Shown: piece after piece, positions 32,101 through 36,726 of the stretch
Layout of the letters: each line of letters starts with the position of its first letter
How positions within the stretch are numbered: the first letter of the stretch is position 1
Origin: Harmothoe impar
Taxonomy: Eukaryota > Annelida > Polychaeta > Phyllodocida > Polynoidae
Direction of reading: 5' to 3'
Length of the DNA: 64,000 bases
Assembly: GCA_947462335.1 (NCBI GenBank)
Contig: OX381704.1
Span: 123,366,004 to 123,430,003, forward strand
Notes under the pieces: model-generated
The model's input: the letters and a program-made list of their open reading frames with translations, nothing else
Database searches by the model: none
What the model was told of the DNA's origin: nothing
Program-made: the position numbers and the translations under genes

Positions 32101-32151
32101 AGTTACCCACCATACTGGGTGACAGAGACGGGGGAGGAGTATGTGTGGTGA
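5074..32151 (+). CDS. CARD-CARD-CARD-NACHT protein (NLR-like innate immune sensor), 10 exons
   Basis: Proposed exons: 5074-5143, 14304-14377, 16751-16910, 17279-17739, 18189-18387, 18611-18813, 21339-21552, 22092-22248, 24223-25740 and 31272-32151. Every junction has matching phase and gives an open frame of 1311 aa. Intron 1 has a GC donor (AG|GCAAGT); the other donors are GT. Domain order is CARD-like 1 (about residues 5-100), a Ser/Thr/Pro linker (about 105-200), CARD 2 (about 210-300), CARD 3 (about 343-425), a Cys/His-containing spacer, the NACHT NTPase (from about 530) and a C-terminal alpha/beta repeat. Such proteins are intracellular sensors that oligomerise on ATP binding and recruit caspase or adaptor partners through CARDs; that role here is by homology. 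An in-frame upstream ATG at 5047 could add nine residues. ATTAAA at 32247-32252 is a possible polyadenylation signal. A further in-frame intron (about 31411-31482) may lie in the last exon. Confidence 0.8.
5199..5204. other. Polinton target-site duplication, left copy (CAGGTT)
   Basis: The hexamer CAGGTT at 5199-5204 is repeated at 13813-13818, immediately outside the inverted repeats. Polintons make 6-bp duplications. Confidence 0.9.
5205..5643 (+). repeat. Polinton left terminal inverted repeat with CCAAT/E-box array
   Basis: Matches 13392-13812 inverted. It is internally repetitive: four copies of AGCCAATCAGA (consensus NF-Y CCAAT box), several copies of GTAACGTGACCTACTTA, three CACGTG E-boxes (near 5293, 5536 and 5574) and four TTTGTAAACAA forkhead-like words. 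This reads as a promoter or enhancer array carried at both ends. Confidence 0.85.
5663..5675 (-). terminator. Polyadenylation signals for the leftward Polinton transcript
   Basis: Two AATAAA hexamers on the minus strand (5663-5668 and 5670-5675) lie about 30-40 bp beyond the last minus-strand stop codon and just inside the left TIR. Confidence 0.5.
5704..6003 (-). CDS. Small Polinton protein with Lys/Arg-rich C-terminus, unknown
   Basis: A 99-aa ORF with a true ATG at 6003. It overlaps the last 103 nt of the protease gene in another frame. The middle is helical and hydrophobic (LCLAEMVLDLSKVVQCLL) and the end is Cys-rich and basic (CCKSKKRAKKA), which could suit nucleic-acid or membrane contact. 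I do not recognise the family. Its position as the last member of the leftward gene train, just before the AATAAA signals, supports it being real. The overlap makes one of the two reading frames uncertain at the protease C-terminus. Confidence 0.45.
   Translation of the reverse strand: MSNKKLQEVRHAHEQNPKAERPDSESEAIDDAVVTGCCDGGRFMEAKILCLAEMVLDLSKVVQCLLERSRPGCGGASDGGVRLCGLLGCCKSKKRAKKA
5901..6353 (-). CDS. Adenovirus-type cysteine protease (maturation protease)
   Basis: 150 aa from the ATG at 6353. The longer upstream frame has no start of its own and lies inside the capsid gene. The catalytic layout of adenain-like proteases is present: His52 in QHWVAFYV, an acidic residue Asp68 in YYFDSFG, and Gln99 seven residues before Cys106 in the DTCGPHC motif. 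In viruses of this lineage the enzyme cleaves capsid precursors during particle maturation. The gene starts 30 nt after the capsid stop codon. Its C-terminal 35 residues overlap the next ORF and look less family-like, so a small frame lesion near the end cannot be excluded. Confidence 0.85.
   Translation of the reverse strand: MNTLEISRVLKENVHTKHRFLGVFSCDTIPKHPIKDTCFVSNTDPQHLPGQHWVAFYVSSTGEVYYFDSFGLPPLSAEFLSFVERSAPFKWQRNRVQLQDTSADTCGPHCVHFLIEACRTRNSKKCVMRMSKIPKLSDRTVSQKLSMMLL
6383..7691 (-). CDS. Polinton major capsid protein (double jelly roll), frameshifted near N-terminus
   Basis: The protein is read in two frames. The N-terminal part starts at ATG 7691 (MAYKHESSNECALSELDL) and hits TAA at 7551-7553. 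The main part is open from 7582 to TGA at 6383, and its upstream region (SLEDGGNINFTINKSQEYTD) matches the expected next capsid segment. The switch lies within or next to an A7 run (+ strand T run, 7572-7578) and needs a change of one base. The C-terminus carries the conserved FPLDLTPD and a final LLYLVYDNVVELTRD strand seen in Polinton capsids. About 430 residues in total, below the roughly 500-650 usual for the family. It would form the hexameric capsomers of an icosahedral particle. The break could be a decay mutation, a sequencing slip in the homopolymer, or recoding. Confidence 0.85.
7666..8478 (-). CDS. Polinton integrase (retroviral-type DDE), C-terminally short
   Basis: 270 aa from ATG 8478. 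The upstream in-frame extension starts with GTG and overlaps the preceding gene, so I chose the ATG. The rve core has Asp87 in WQIDLMDM, Asp149 in VQTDKGKEF and Glu184 in ASLVERLNR, a perfect D-D-35-E spacing. The helix-rich N-terminal segment ending SLDAYTKHKP resembles that of other Polinton integrases. The frame ends soon after the YNRTHHKTLKMAPAQV motif, so the C-terminal SH3-like and chromodomain parts common in the family are missing. It would cut and join element ends to host DNA. The gene overlaps both neighbours by 16-26 nt. Confidence 0.9.
   Translation of the reverse strand: MGKPVKRLTKKEKEKKRVVARYTDIKAPSSFTSVTKLQKHHFRHLNPAVILDALVSLDAYTKHKPIRRKFARNKTITGAIDQQWQIDLMDMQALASHNDRFRYVVTAIDVFSRYAWAVPIKSKSGADVTEAFRKMTDTGERRPRTVQTDKGKEFLNKIFQDHLKSEGIQFFTGENDDIKASLVERLNRSLKEKLWRYFTHKRTYRYVDVLHHVVSSYNRTHHKTLKMAPAQVSSENSETVFYRQDLPTNKQIDEIWKKKREHNGLQTREQ
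8463..9626 (-). CDS. Conserved Polinton protein, mostly helical, function unknown
   Basis: 387 aa from ATG 9626, or 360 aa from the second Met at 9545 (MTDSEQQQHYKRLALVDPET), which I favour because similar Polinton proteins begin near such a motif. The central region has LVKWNEDG-like and RINIVDLLNEAARFRK motifs (residues about 225-270), then GYSPFTKALREAVPTDSLIGN. The rest is Ala/Ser/Thr- and Glu-rich low complexity, including a CTG/GCT-coded stretch. I have seen this family beside capsid genes in Polintons but cannot name its role; a virion or DNA-packaging protein is inference. Its ATG overlaps the previous stop as ATGA. Confidence 0.7.
   Translation of the reverse strand: MRHLIRHLLPDSTTTTATASVIATVVPMTDSEQQQHYKRLALVDPETLYKSSRAGLLHHVPAAATTSAATTAVAAASTSTAPNLPPLPDERTEKNESSAPATAARLPADMAYYHKQAEQSLHPDAALHQVLQCIYRDLDLVLNDPTLESREKMLKYRRLLNRLQFILANPNNSNISSSYTSSPPAHLRQSAEEASASLLERLVNQVPKRNRTRTVALYKQLEKSGVVKWNEDGAVREMSGRRIPPEHRINIVDLLNEAARFRKTAPRPAGYSPFTKALREAVPTDSLIGNHLYKASGPGQSLDTRLADRGRKRPSFDSEEGEAAAAVAAADSSLQVDDQSSDDEEGSELFQTPTSYRSAASKKRKGCNHLAAAASFTPPTGRPWANQ
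9623..9955 (-). CDS. Small Polinton protein with basic patch and hydrophobic C-terminal helix
   Basis: 110 aa from ATG 9955. Layout: a charged helical N-terminus (HFGTLKHLAKCSPKDC), a middle helix beginning NIPLSDNQLDKLRE, a strongly basic IKKKRRVLVQEGG, then a hydrophobic stretch FLIPALIGMALPLIKSIL. The organisation (Lys-rich segment, GGF, hydrophobic tail) is widespread in metazoan Polintons. It suits a membrane-active or DNA-condensing minor virion component, comparable in layout to small adenoviral core proteins; this is inference. It lies 5 nt after the ATPase gene. Confidence 0.7.
   Translation of the reverse strand: MSSHLLERHFGTLKHLAKCSPKDCSHLIDSGSDDLIAALSEICHNLLVGNIPLSDNQLDKLRESADVLREVGKKSTPIKKKRRVLVQEGGFLIPALIGMALPLIKSILRI
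9961..10680 (-). CDS. FtsK/HerA-type genome packaging ATPase (A32-like)
   Basis: 239 aa from ATG 10680. Walker A is GPSGCGKS at residues 28-35, Walker B is LLILDDL at 104-110, and a sensor-like VIYITQNLFQ follows at about 138-147, all typical of the poxvirus A32/PRD1 P9 packaging ATPase group. The enzyme would drive DNA into preformed capsids. It is the first gene of a tightly packed leftward train (spacing to the next gene 5 nt). A Lys/Arg-rich tail (KKKNKRKQ) ends the protein. Confidence 0.9.
   Translation of the reverse strand: MSSSKSKLFTEIHFDARLQGPFSCIISGPSGCGKSRLADQFLSDVNNLVTPPVEKTFYHYGEWQPLFEKMQNQYGVQLREGLPSKESIAGDVEVAEDALRPHTLLILDDLMSSSNQQVVADIFTKYSHHWNVSVIYITQNLFQKSPDFRTMSLNAHYMIVFKNPRDMGQIASLSRQVFPSNVAALSSIFTHELKRPHSYLLLDFKQATPDDLRIRSSLTSIHSQLVFVPLDKKKNKRKQ
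10897..10929. promoter_or_regulatory. Perfect 15-bp-stem hairpin between two Polinton genes
   Basis: TTTGTATCAGACTCC, a 3-nt AGA loop, then the exact complement. It lies downstream of the 216-aa ORF and upstream of the ATPase gene; minus-strand AATAAA occurs at 10795-10800. A transcript 3'-end or processing hairpin is plausible. Confidence 0.6.
10950..11003 (+). repeat. (AGG)n purine tract
   Basis: About 17 AGG triplets follow an A-rich run and precede a T-rich run. The strand asymmetry is strong and could form triplex or G-rich structures. Noncoding on both strands in context. Confidence 0.9.
11036..11686 (-). CDS. Unidentified 216-aa Polinton ORF, basic
   Basis: ATG at 11686 in context AAATATGGCG, with a TATAAAA box on the same strand at 11905-11911. 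The protein is rich in Arg, Lys, His and Cys. It holds two copies of a short motif, SAPTRWAFHEK and AAPTRWARVV, about 44 residues apart, and ends basic. I recognise no family. It may supply an early or regulatory function or be a divergent minor virion protein. Codon and GC content match the rest of the element. Confidence 0.45.
   Translation of the reverse strand: MAPQRARVSKRRTREQSALLNCPAIFLSQRRERHVVEVHASLEAYRILEKSKAERHRRYTRAEKENVATWPRAVFSEQYLLYHCITAALSAPTRWAFHEKKERRYSPHPASSYKVRISAMKRFDKPIGFLGATAAPTRWARVVADVNTVSKRFHVVTCYPAYCNAAELKKIGTHYFKPYAPICICHRRAHTPYCFFETIVSQHRNRKKSGKATSFA
11834..12396 (+). promoter_or_regulatory. Three copies of CAGCTGGCCGGCGG between divergent Polinton promoters
   Basis: The 14-mer CAGCTGGCCGGCGG occurs near 11834, 12295 and 12383, always just upstream of A-rich tracts and in the gap between the minus-strand gene train and the plus-strand ORF. 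It includes a CAGCTG E-box and a GCCGGC palindrome. The 11687-12420 interval otherwise contains no ORF. Confidence 0.5.
11905..11911 (-). promoter_or_regulatory. TATA box for minus-strand Polinton transcript
   Basis: CTATAAAAG on the minus strand, about 220 nt upstream of the 216-aa ORF and followed by A-rich leader sequence. Confidence 0.45.
12423..12430 (+). promoter_or_regulatory. TATA box for plus-strand Polinton ORF
   Basis: GGGTATATAAGGGG lies about 100 nt upstream of the Ala-rich ORF start, in the usual position for a core promoter with a short leader. Confidence 0.55.
12530..13162 (+). CDS. Ala-rich Polinton ORF, unknown function
   Basis: 210 aa from ATG 12530 (or 12533). After a charged start (MESCDRDMKRYDEAARECEAD) come about 130 residues of Ala with spaced Asp, Thr and Val, coded by GCT/GCN triplets, then a conventional C-terminus beginning SSRVDKESSFVTLKPPVERA and a Cys-rich end. 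The Ala-rich part predicts one long helix or coiled coil. Varied Ala codons and the flanking TATA box argue for a translated gene over a simple repeat, but the opposite strand is also open. It is the only plus-strand gene in the element, placed near the right TIR. Confidence 0.5.
   Translation: MMESCDRDMKRYDEAARECEADAVASATAAASAAHLATAAFTAAVSDAGCDDVVVVAAAAVTAAVAAADAATHAANADAAAADAVAAADVAADNAASARSAALATVAAAVVANAHATAAAAAAAAATAAAEAAAAAADAAADAADAADVSSRVDKESSFVTLKPPVERAMGSRATNATAGWCKWCRRFCSCACFSSGPSCCCYGIIVLSQ
13163..13391. other. AT-rich 3' region of the Polinton plus-strand ORF
   Basis: Contains about six AACGTTAT words in tandem or inverted order (13171-13275), giving alternating palindromes. No ORF. 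Confidence 0.5.
13392..13812 (-). repeat. Polinton right terminal inverted repeat
   Basis: Inverted copy of the left TIR, with the same CCAAT, CACGTG and GTAAACA words. The outer boundary is CATACTATACTACT followed by the target duplication CAGGTT (13813-13818). The inner boundary is where TATATATAAGTT/TTGTTGTG homology fades. Confidence 0.85.
13813..13818. other. Polinton target-site duplication, right copy (CAGGTT)
   Basis: Identical to 5199-5204. Confidence 0.9.
13851..14101. mobile_element. TTAA-flanked MITE (CCCTTTAAGG family), copy 1
   Basis: Bounded by TTAACCCTTCAAGGG and CCTTAAAGGGTTAA, so a TTAA target and short TIRs as in piggyBac-type elements. The interior has repeated GCATCATG/GCATGATGC words. 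Related copies occur at 29937-30186, 32325-32986 and 44150-45075. Confidence 0.7.
14304..16910 (+). CDS. NLR gene exons 2 and 3: rest of CARD-like domain 1
   Basis: Exon 2 (14304-14377) and exon 3 (16751-16910) are flanked by clean CAG acceptors and GTACCT/GTAAGT donors. They encode amphipathic helices with the hydrophobic spacing of a CARD: LQAELERVGVITEFLRDRL, then VRRFVAFCRTLQTCGQGHLL, which matches the usual helix 5-6 pattern (F..FC..L...GQ.HL). Together with exon 1 the domain is about 95 residues, a normal CARD length. The assignment rests on pattern recognition, not on a profile search. Confidence 0.7.
14735..15875. mobile_element. Element packed with about 28 AGTCC-NN-GGACT palindromes
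   Basis: The ends are inverted copies (GCGGCCACTGTAGTCCCCGG at the left against CTAGGGACTACAGTGGCTGC at the right) next to GC-rich blocks. Between them about 28 variants of the 12-bp palindrome TAGTCCNNGGACTA are spread every 20-60 bp with unrelated spacers. No coding potential. The GC-rich flanks with GCGCGGCG words form the only other conserved part. Confidence 0.7.
15876..16750. other. NLR intron 2, unremarkable part
   Basis: AT-rich intron sequence before exon 3; no gene, RNA or clear repeat recognised. Confidence 0.6.
17279..18387 (+). CDS. NLR gene exons 4 and 5: S/T/P linker and CARD 2
   Basis: Exon 4 (17279-17739) begins with a low-complexity stretch of seven HTATSPA(A/T)TSS-type repeats coded by a 33-bp tandem repeat. 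The frame then turns into LLRHKLPELSSCVNVDPLLL, and exon 5 (18189-18387) continues with MVRGLVDHLEQGPVWKLHGL and ends LLGVDPSQ. The boundary between CARD helices falls at the exon join, as in the third CARD, which argues that CARDs 2 and 3 arose by duplication of a two-exon unit. The linker repeat number is probably polymorphic. Confidence 0.72.
18427..18482. repeat. Palindromic hairpin in NLR intron 5
   Basis: Arms CCATACCATGTGCTGTGTG and its complement with an 11-nt AT-rich loop. Could be a minimal MITE or a small-RNA precursor. Confidence 0.6.
18611..21552 (+). CDS. NLR gene exons 6 and 7: CARD 3
   Basis: Exon 6 (18611-18813) ends in WAHLETLGVLKLTDVERIQ and exon 7 (21339-21552) continues with MVEALVRQVRRGACWQYHAL and RAMALTGQGHLI. 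The phases (1 in, 0 at the internal join, 1 out) are the same as for the exon 4-5 pair, and the helix-break position is the same, supporting tandem exon-pair duplication. Intron 6 (18814-21338) contains a TACCGTAAAACC MITE and a palindromic MITE, and no gene. Confidence 0.72.
19601..19824. mobile_element. MITE with TACCGTAAAACCT inverted ends
   Basis: Left TACCGTAAAACCTCGGCTAT and right AGGTTTTACGGTA are inverted; four internal GGCTTATAGCC-type words give extra hairpins. Degraded relatives appear at 52735-52860 and 55440-55615. The surrounding intron (18814-20669) holds no gene. Confidence 0.7.
20670..20777. mobile_element. Short palindromic MITE (CCCAGTGGG ends)
   Basis: Ends CCCAGTGGG/CCCAATGGG with inner inverted words GTTGAATCAACATTG and CAATGTTGATTCAATG. 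This fold resembles a palindromic MITE common in marine animals. The rest of the interval to exon 7 (20778-21338) shows nothing further apart from a trace of CACCCGGTCAAAGAC (about 21130-21160). Confidence 0.6.
22092..22248 (+). CDS. NLR gene exon 8: spacer between CARD 3 and NACHT
   Basis: Acceptor TTGCAG and donor GG|GTAAGT bracket 157 nt reading EIWDHCGFCRQKL... and ending SKLREG. The HCGFC cluster followed by a later Cys and His could bind a metal, but I recognise no family. The frame enters in phase 1 and leaves in phase 2, exactly fitting exon 9. Confidence 0.65.
22261..23630. mobile_element. TRIM-like LTR element in NLR intron 8
   Basis: Two direct repeats of 165 bp (22261-22425 and 23466-23630) are nearly identical and flank 1.04 kb of noncoding DNA. 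The left repeat has TG...CA ends (TGTTGGTTTTC ... TCTCAACA) and the right has one end mutated to TA. The whole is flanked by the 5-bp direct repeat GTATT (22256-22260, 23631-23635). No gag or pol. This fits a terminal-repeat retrotransposon in miniature, mobilised in trans. I could not identify a convincing primer-binding site after 22425. Confidence 0.8.
24223..25740 (+). CDS. NLR gene exon 9: NACHT NTPase domain
   Basis: A single 1518-nt exon encodes the STAND NTPase core. The P-loop is ADPGDGKTS (about residues 540-548; the first Gly of the usual motif is Ala). The Walker B/acidic motif is IVIFIDGYDE, with the DGxDE form typical of NACHT. A sensor-1-like VVLTCRTN follows about 35 residues later. 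After it come an NLPL-like helical region and a winged-helix-like region (FGHEMVLEYFASRYI). NACHT proteins bind and hydrolyse ATP to control oligomerisation. The exon ends HPR at a GTAAGT donor that has been copied into the adjacent minisatellite. Confidence 0.85.
25741..28130 (+). repeat. Minisatellite built from the NLR exon 9 end and its splice donor, ~41 copies
   Basis: Unit 45-63 bp. Each unit contains CCTGATGCTGCC(A/G/T)TGTAG, which copies the exon 9 codons just before the junction, followed by GAATAGGGTAAGTATTATAT, which copies the donor and the first intron bases. Thus about 40 extra GGGTAAGT donors follow the true one at 25741. Sub-families differ by the length of the G run and by loss of a 12-bp segment. 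Confidence 0.9.
28131..28275 (+). pseudogene. Decayed duplicate of the NLR exon 9 terminus
   Basis: After the array, 28157-28260 repeats the last ~100 nt of exon 9 (GATGGTACACTACACCACGT ... CGTCTGCTGCCGTGTA) at about 85-90% identity with stops in the original frame (GCTTAGAAG, ATATAGCA). It ends in GGTATG, not the canonical GTAAGT. Confidence 0.75.
28276..29936. other. NLR intron 9, middle: AT-rich with one palindrome
   Basis: Only a 16-bp-arm palindrome at 28859-28898 (TGCCACTTGGGCCCAT and complement) stands out. No gene seen. Confidence 0.6.
29937..30186. mobile_element. TTAA-flanked MITE, copy 2
   Basis: TTAACCCTTTAAGGGCGGCA at the left and GAAGGGTTAA at the right; the interior resembles the copy at 13851. 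Length 250 bp, almost the same as copy 1 (251 bp). The remaining intron to 30764 has no feature. Confidence 0.75.
30765..31310 (+). repeat. 82-bp minisatellite built from the NLR last-exon acceptor, 7 copies
   Basis: Copies are spaced exactly 82 bp (GCTGTAGG at 30790, 30872, 30954, 31036, 31118, 31200 and 31282). Each holds GTCTGTTTCAG followed by the exon start (TGG..CTATGCTGTAGGTGG) and then a GTACAG|GTAGAC donor-like site. The inter-copy gap would be a 39-nt intron, too short for normal splicing, so I take the last copy (acceptor ending 31271) as functional. Confidence 0.9.
31272..32151 (+). CDS. NLR gene last exon: duplicated alpha/beta C-terminal repeat
   Basis: After acceptor CTGTTTCAG the phase-2 frame reads RWCYAVGG and stays open to TGA at 32149. 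It contains two copies of a 96-residue unit, 288 bp apart (starting at 31543 and 31831), both beginning MEVWLHDT and running through PVTELLSCLTQHAALL and DNLVTEVS.CRQAGVK to a terminal strand. The pattern of strand-helix-strand-helix-strand resembles a leucine-rich or Rossmann-like sensor repeat, but it is not a standard LRR and I assign no family. A small in-frame intron at about 31411-31482 is possible; splicing it or retaining it both preserve frame. Confidence 0.65.
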
Positions 32152-32324
32152 GATGAACCAGAGCTGGATTACACAGACTCAGATTTGTCAGATTATTAGA
32201 AATAGTACACCCCTATTGGTCTATGGCAGCCGTGAGACAGAGATGCATTAAAGATTGGGTGAATTCTAGAACATGTCAGCATGGCTACGTGAAGTTGACA
32301 AGTAGCGTTCTGGACATCTCCATG
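32152..32324 (+). terminator. NLR 3' UTR with possible ATTAAA signal
   Basis: ATTAAA at 32247-32252, about 95 nt after the stop. No canonical AATAAA before the following MITE. Confidence 0.4.
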
Positions 32325-32986
32325 TTTACCCTTTAAGGACGGCATGTCACTAAAAGATGACATTTGTCGTCATGATGCATTGATGTATCCTCGGCTAGTA
32401 TATCCCAGTGCTGTGTTGGTGCATCATGCCAACCCTTTGGGAGTGTGTCAGCATACTGCTTGAATGCAGCACTGGGGAGCTACTCACTGGGGCTGTATTC
32501 ATGCATCATGATGACCAAGGCAGTGAAGCTGTCCTTCTCTCCCCTAGGGTCAGCATGATGCTTGAATGCAGCACTAGGGTCAGCATGATGCTTGAATGCA
32601 GCACTAGGGTCAGCATGATGCTTGAATGCAGCACTAGGGTCAGCATGATGCTTGAATGCAGCACTAGGGTCAGCATGATGCTTGAATGCAGCACTAGGGT
32701 CAGCATGATGCTTGAATGCAGCACTAGGGTCAGCATGATGCTTGAATGCAGCACTGTCACACCTCCACATCCCACAACCCCCACACAGCACAGGCAAGTA
32801 ACTTGCCAGTGCTGCATTGGTGCATCATGCCAACCCTTTGGGACAGTCTCAACCTGGTCAGTTTAGCATGATGCATGAATGCAGCACTGGTGAGATATTT
32901 GCCAGGGCTGCATTCATGCATCATGACGACAGATGTCCTCAAAGGGCATGCTGCATTAAGGGATTATTCTGTCCTTTAAGGGTTCA
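32325..32986. mobile_element. CCCTTTAAGG MITE, copy 3, with internal 30-bp minisatellite
   Basis: Left ACCCTTTAAGGACGGCATG, right GTCCTTTAAGGGTT. The interior contains about seven tandem copies (32551-32757) of a 30-bp unit AGGGTCAGCATGATGCTTGA + ATGCAGCACT, which is itself a piece of the MITE. Confidence 0.75.
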
Positions 32987-33037
32987 CAAGGTAGATATGG
33001 TTGTAGAGGATTGATGATGATAGTCTCACATCGTCTC

Positions 33038-33280
33038 ATTGGGCCAAAAACAAAACAAAAACACGTTTGTTTCAGGTAACATGGAAGGATGTAGGGTCGG
33101 TAGGTCAGAATTTCTAATTTTTTTTCTTAACATGAATTTACTAGCCAACTTTTTTGAACACCCAAAAATTGACCCGGAAAAGTGTAAAAATGTGAATTTT
33201 TTTTTACAAAATTGCATAAAAAAACGTAGGGTCTTGGTCGGGTAACCTGAAACAAACCTTTTTTTTTTGGCCTTATATCA
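33038..33280. mobile_element. MITE with GGCCAAAAA/TTTTTGGCC ends, copy 1
   Basis: TIR words GTTTGTTTCAGGTAAC and GTAACCTGAAACAAAC inside poly-A/T-rich GGCC ends. Relatives at 42455-42640 and 59515-59800 share the GGGTAGGTCGG and TTTTTTTGGCCTTA words. Confidence 0.65.
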
Positions 33281-33643
33281 TTATAACCAAAGGTACATAT
33301 GTTTAACACAGATATGTTGTGATTACTATTTAGCATTACCAAAGAGGAATTAAAATAATATCATATCGTGATAAGTTGTATAGATTCGCCATGCCATTGA
33401 GAATGCAAAACTGTTTTAATTTTGCATGTAGCCTGTATAGAACCAACAGAAATCGAGACTATTCATCAAAAAAAGGGTAATCTATTGGAGGAATTGTCCT
33501 ACAGATAACCACCACCTTCATGGACCCCCTAGCTAAACACCACACACAGCTGCACAGCTTGTACAGCCGGCTTGTTCACGGAGCTTGTCCACGTGGATGT
33601 TTTACAAAGCAGTCTCACAAAACCTCCCTTCAAAATAGGCTTT

Positions 33644-33745
<102 letters not shown>

Positions 33746-33898
33746 TTGCATTAAAAACTGTTATTTGATTTCCAAAACCTTTAGATATCATTTAGTGAAC
33801 TCTCACCCCTATTTTTACGTGCTTCCCCCGTAGCTACGGCTGTCAGGGGAGGGGGGGGGGTAGTGGTCCCCGCCCCCGCCCCCCCCCCCACAGGGACA

Positions 33899-34097
33899 GT
33901 CACAACAACTATGGTCGACAGTAAGGTTACAGGTTAGAAGGCCGGCAGTTCAGACCAGACTATTATTTTTATTTCCAACGTGATATATTCTGCATGCTAC
34001 CAGATGGATAAAGCTACATGTAAATATACACATACATGAACCTTGTGGCGAAATAGTAAAGCACATCAGTATTAAAGCAGTCTGCTGCCCGGTAGTT
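33899..34097 (+). repeat. Dispersed 198-bp repeat, copy A
   Basis: Shares about 95% identity in direct orientation with 36530-36726 (CTATGGTCGACAGTAAGG ... AAGCAGTCTG). GGCAGTTCAGACC resembles a weak B-box, so a SINE origin is possible. It is followed by about 3.5 copies of a 42-bp tandem repeat (34097-34230). Confidence 0.65.
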
Positions 34098-34230
34098 TAA
34101 TGTATTGGAGACAATGGATACCATAACTCTACTAGTTTGATGTATTGGAGACAATAGATACCATAACTCTACTAGTTTGATGTATTGGAGACAATGGATA
34201 CCAGAACTCTACTAGTTTAATGTATTGGAG

Positions 34231-35589
34231 ACTTTATCATTGTGGTACATGGCAATGGTGTGAAGCAGTCAACACAAAGGACCCTTACCCATACATCATC
34301 TCTGTTTATATCAGTTGTTGACTTATTTTACTCATCTATTTATCCATTTATTTAATATCAGCATGATAGGAATGTTATTCACACTTCAAATATACGCATG
34401 TTTCCCAAAAATGTTTAGTATTATTAACACAGGAGGGTGTTTTAAATGTGTATATATAGTTTTTCTCAATTATCTTTGTAAGAGCTTTGAGGTAGTTATA
34501 GGACGAGTACACAGTAATACGAGTATGTGTATGAGTGTGTGACATACAGTGAAGGGAGGCTGAATACCCCTACAGCTGGGTACAAGGCCCATAACCTATT
34601 TATACTACTACATGTATGCAGTACACAGAAGGTGGGACATATTCTGTTTTCCCAAAAATGTTTAGTATTATCAACTTTGGAGAGTGTTGAGATTTTAAAT
34701 GTGTAAATAGTTTTTCTCAATTATTTGTTTCATTGTAAGAGGCATCTGCTCATAGAAAACAAAAGGTCCATTTCTACCGACATGTATGTGTTACAGTTAA
34801 TGGTTCTGTATATTGGACTGTGGTCTGTGGTAGGAGAACTGGACAGTTATAACTGTATTTGTGTATTATTTGTCATTGATACATGCTGTGTGTGCTGTAT
34901 CTAACGTGACGGTCGTGTTAGTTTACATGTCTGCCCAGGACATTGTTGGCTATTTCTAGTTCCTGAAATAGAATGCATGTTATTGCATCATTATGATACC
35001 ACATATATGATATCATTATTTATCAGGTAGATATATCTTAATAAACAATATGAAATTAAACTCAATGTGACTGTGTGTCTTCATTATATAACCTTCATTC
35101 TTTATAGATAACAGAACAATATAATGAGATTTTATAATAATAGTTAACTGACTATTAAGTAATTTATTTACGTTCTACTTCTCTCCATATTCGAGCTAAC
35201 CCCCCCCCCCCTCCCACTACTATAGTCTCCATGATTCATGTCCTAATATGGTCCCCCCATAGACAGTATCTTCTTTTATTTTTTTTTTAAGGTTTTTATT
35301 GGGTCTAATAATACATTCAAAATACGTAGTAAATATGAAATGCATTAATAACCAGCATATTGGCGCATTGCCTTCCCTCCGCTGGCACCCCTAATGAGAA
35401 CACTGTTTACAATTATGTCTTAAAAATATACAGTATCACGTGCATTTGGAAATCTAGTCATATGTTGTATCTTTGGTTGACGCATATTTCATACATTGTG
35501 TACAGGAGATAGCAATGATGAGATGAGATGAGTGATGGTTTTGTTATACAAATTTTCTTGAATGAAAAACTTTCAGCAATAAAATAATT
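34231..35589. other. Repeat-poor AT-rich spacer
   Basis: Contains a degraded ~80-bp duplication (about 34396-34475 and 34650-34725, AAAAATGTTTAGTATTAT). No gene recognised. Confidence 0.5.
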
Positions 35590-35828
35590 CTACATAAAAC
35601 AATTTGGATAGTCCTTCTTAATGGCAATTTTGAAGGAGTTAGTGCCTTCTATGAGCGTGTACGAGGCAAACATGTCTATAGAGGCAAACATGTAAAATCC
35701 TCTACACTTGATCTTGTATATACCGTTAGTTGCTTTTAGACCCAACATTGGATTTTCTTTGGCAGGAAATATGGACGGTTTGGAATCTTGTGTATAAGCC
35801 ACACACTCAACTTCAATCATAAAAGCCA
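35590..35828 (-). CDS. Possible terminal exon of a small type II membrane protein gene
   Basis: On the minus strand a C14 tract ending CCCAG is followed by an 80-codon frame ending TAG. It enters in phase 1, as the exon at 37712-37830 leaves. The protein reads AFMIEVECVAYTQDSKPS ... GFYMFASIDMF ... and ends YPNCFM. The segment around GFYMFASIDMF has some likeness to the conserved strand of TNF-family ligands, which are type II membrane proteins, but the module is far too short for a full TNF domain. Low confidence that it is coding at all. Confidence 0.3.
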
Positions 35829-36529
35829 CTGGGGGGGGGGGGGGTCTAAAAGTTGCTAATTTGGAAAAGCAGTATACTTATAAAACCCTTGTGTAAGCCT
35901 CACTCTATATATATGGTTGGTATCAAATAAAAGCTGAGTCACATACTTCTACTAGAGATTCCATGTTACATACTTTGTGGAATTCCCTTTTTGTTGTCCG
36001 GACCTGAAACACCTTATGCAGTTTTGAAAGGAAAAATTTCCCCGATTTTACCCTTTTATGGTCAATTAAATGTCTTCAGAGAGTCCGGCTAGTACTTTCA
36101 TGTTTAAAACAAACACTAAATGAATCTGACCTATCAACCCTATATATTCACTGAGGTGATTTGCATCCTGCCCCGACATAACCCATAGTGCTTTGACCTT
36201 TAAGTGTGGCTGAACACAATATTTGTCCTCGTTTGCCATAACAAATGAAAAAAACTCAATAAAAAACATGTTAAAATAATCCCCAAAATCATGATTTTCA
36301 TGATACGGGCGCTGCTGAGAAACCAGTCATTATTTAAGTGCCTTACCTCCGGGTGACACCACACATGCAGACAGTGGTGCCACCTGCTGACTCCCTGCTC
36401 AACTACATGTGCCCCATTCACGTCTAGCTTTCAATGCAGCTTCTAATCTATACTTTAATCTAGCGTTTGTCATACATCTCAGTCTACATTCTGTACCAGC
36501 TTTTATTTTGAATTCTAGTAGCCTCTAAG

Positions 36530-36726
36530 TCACAACACCTATGGTCGACAGTAAGGTTACAGGTTAGAAGGCCGGCAGTTCAGACCAGACTGTTATTTTT
36601 ATTTCCAACGTGATATATATTCTGCATTCTACCAGATGGATAAAGCTACATGTAAATATACACATACATGAACCTTGTGGCGAAATAATAAAGCACATCA
36701 GTATTAAAGCAGTCTGTTGCCCGGTA
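36530..36726 (+). repeat. Dispersed 198-bp repeat, copy B
   Basis: See copy A at 33899. Here its 3' end (TTAAAGCAGTCTGTTGCCCG) runs directly into the 51-bp array. Confidence 0.65.

Noticed and set aside
33899..36726. LTR retrotransposon bounded by the 198-bp direct repeats
   Set aside because: No TG...CA ends, no target duplication and no gag/pol between them; more likely two copies of a dispersed repeat.
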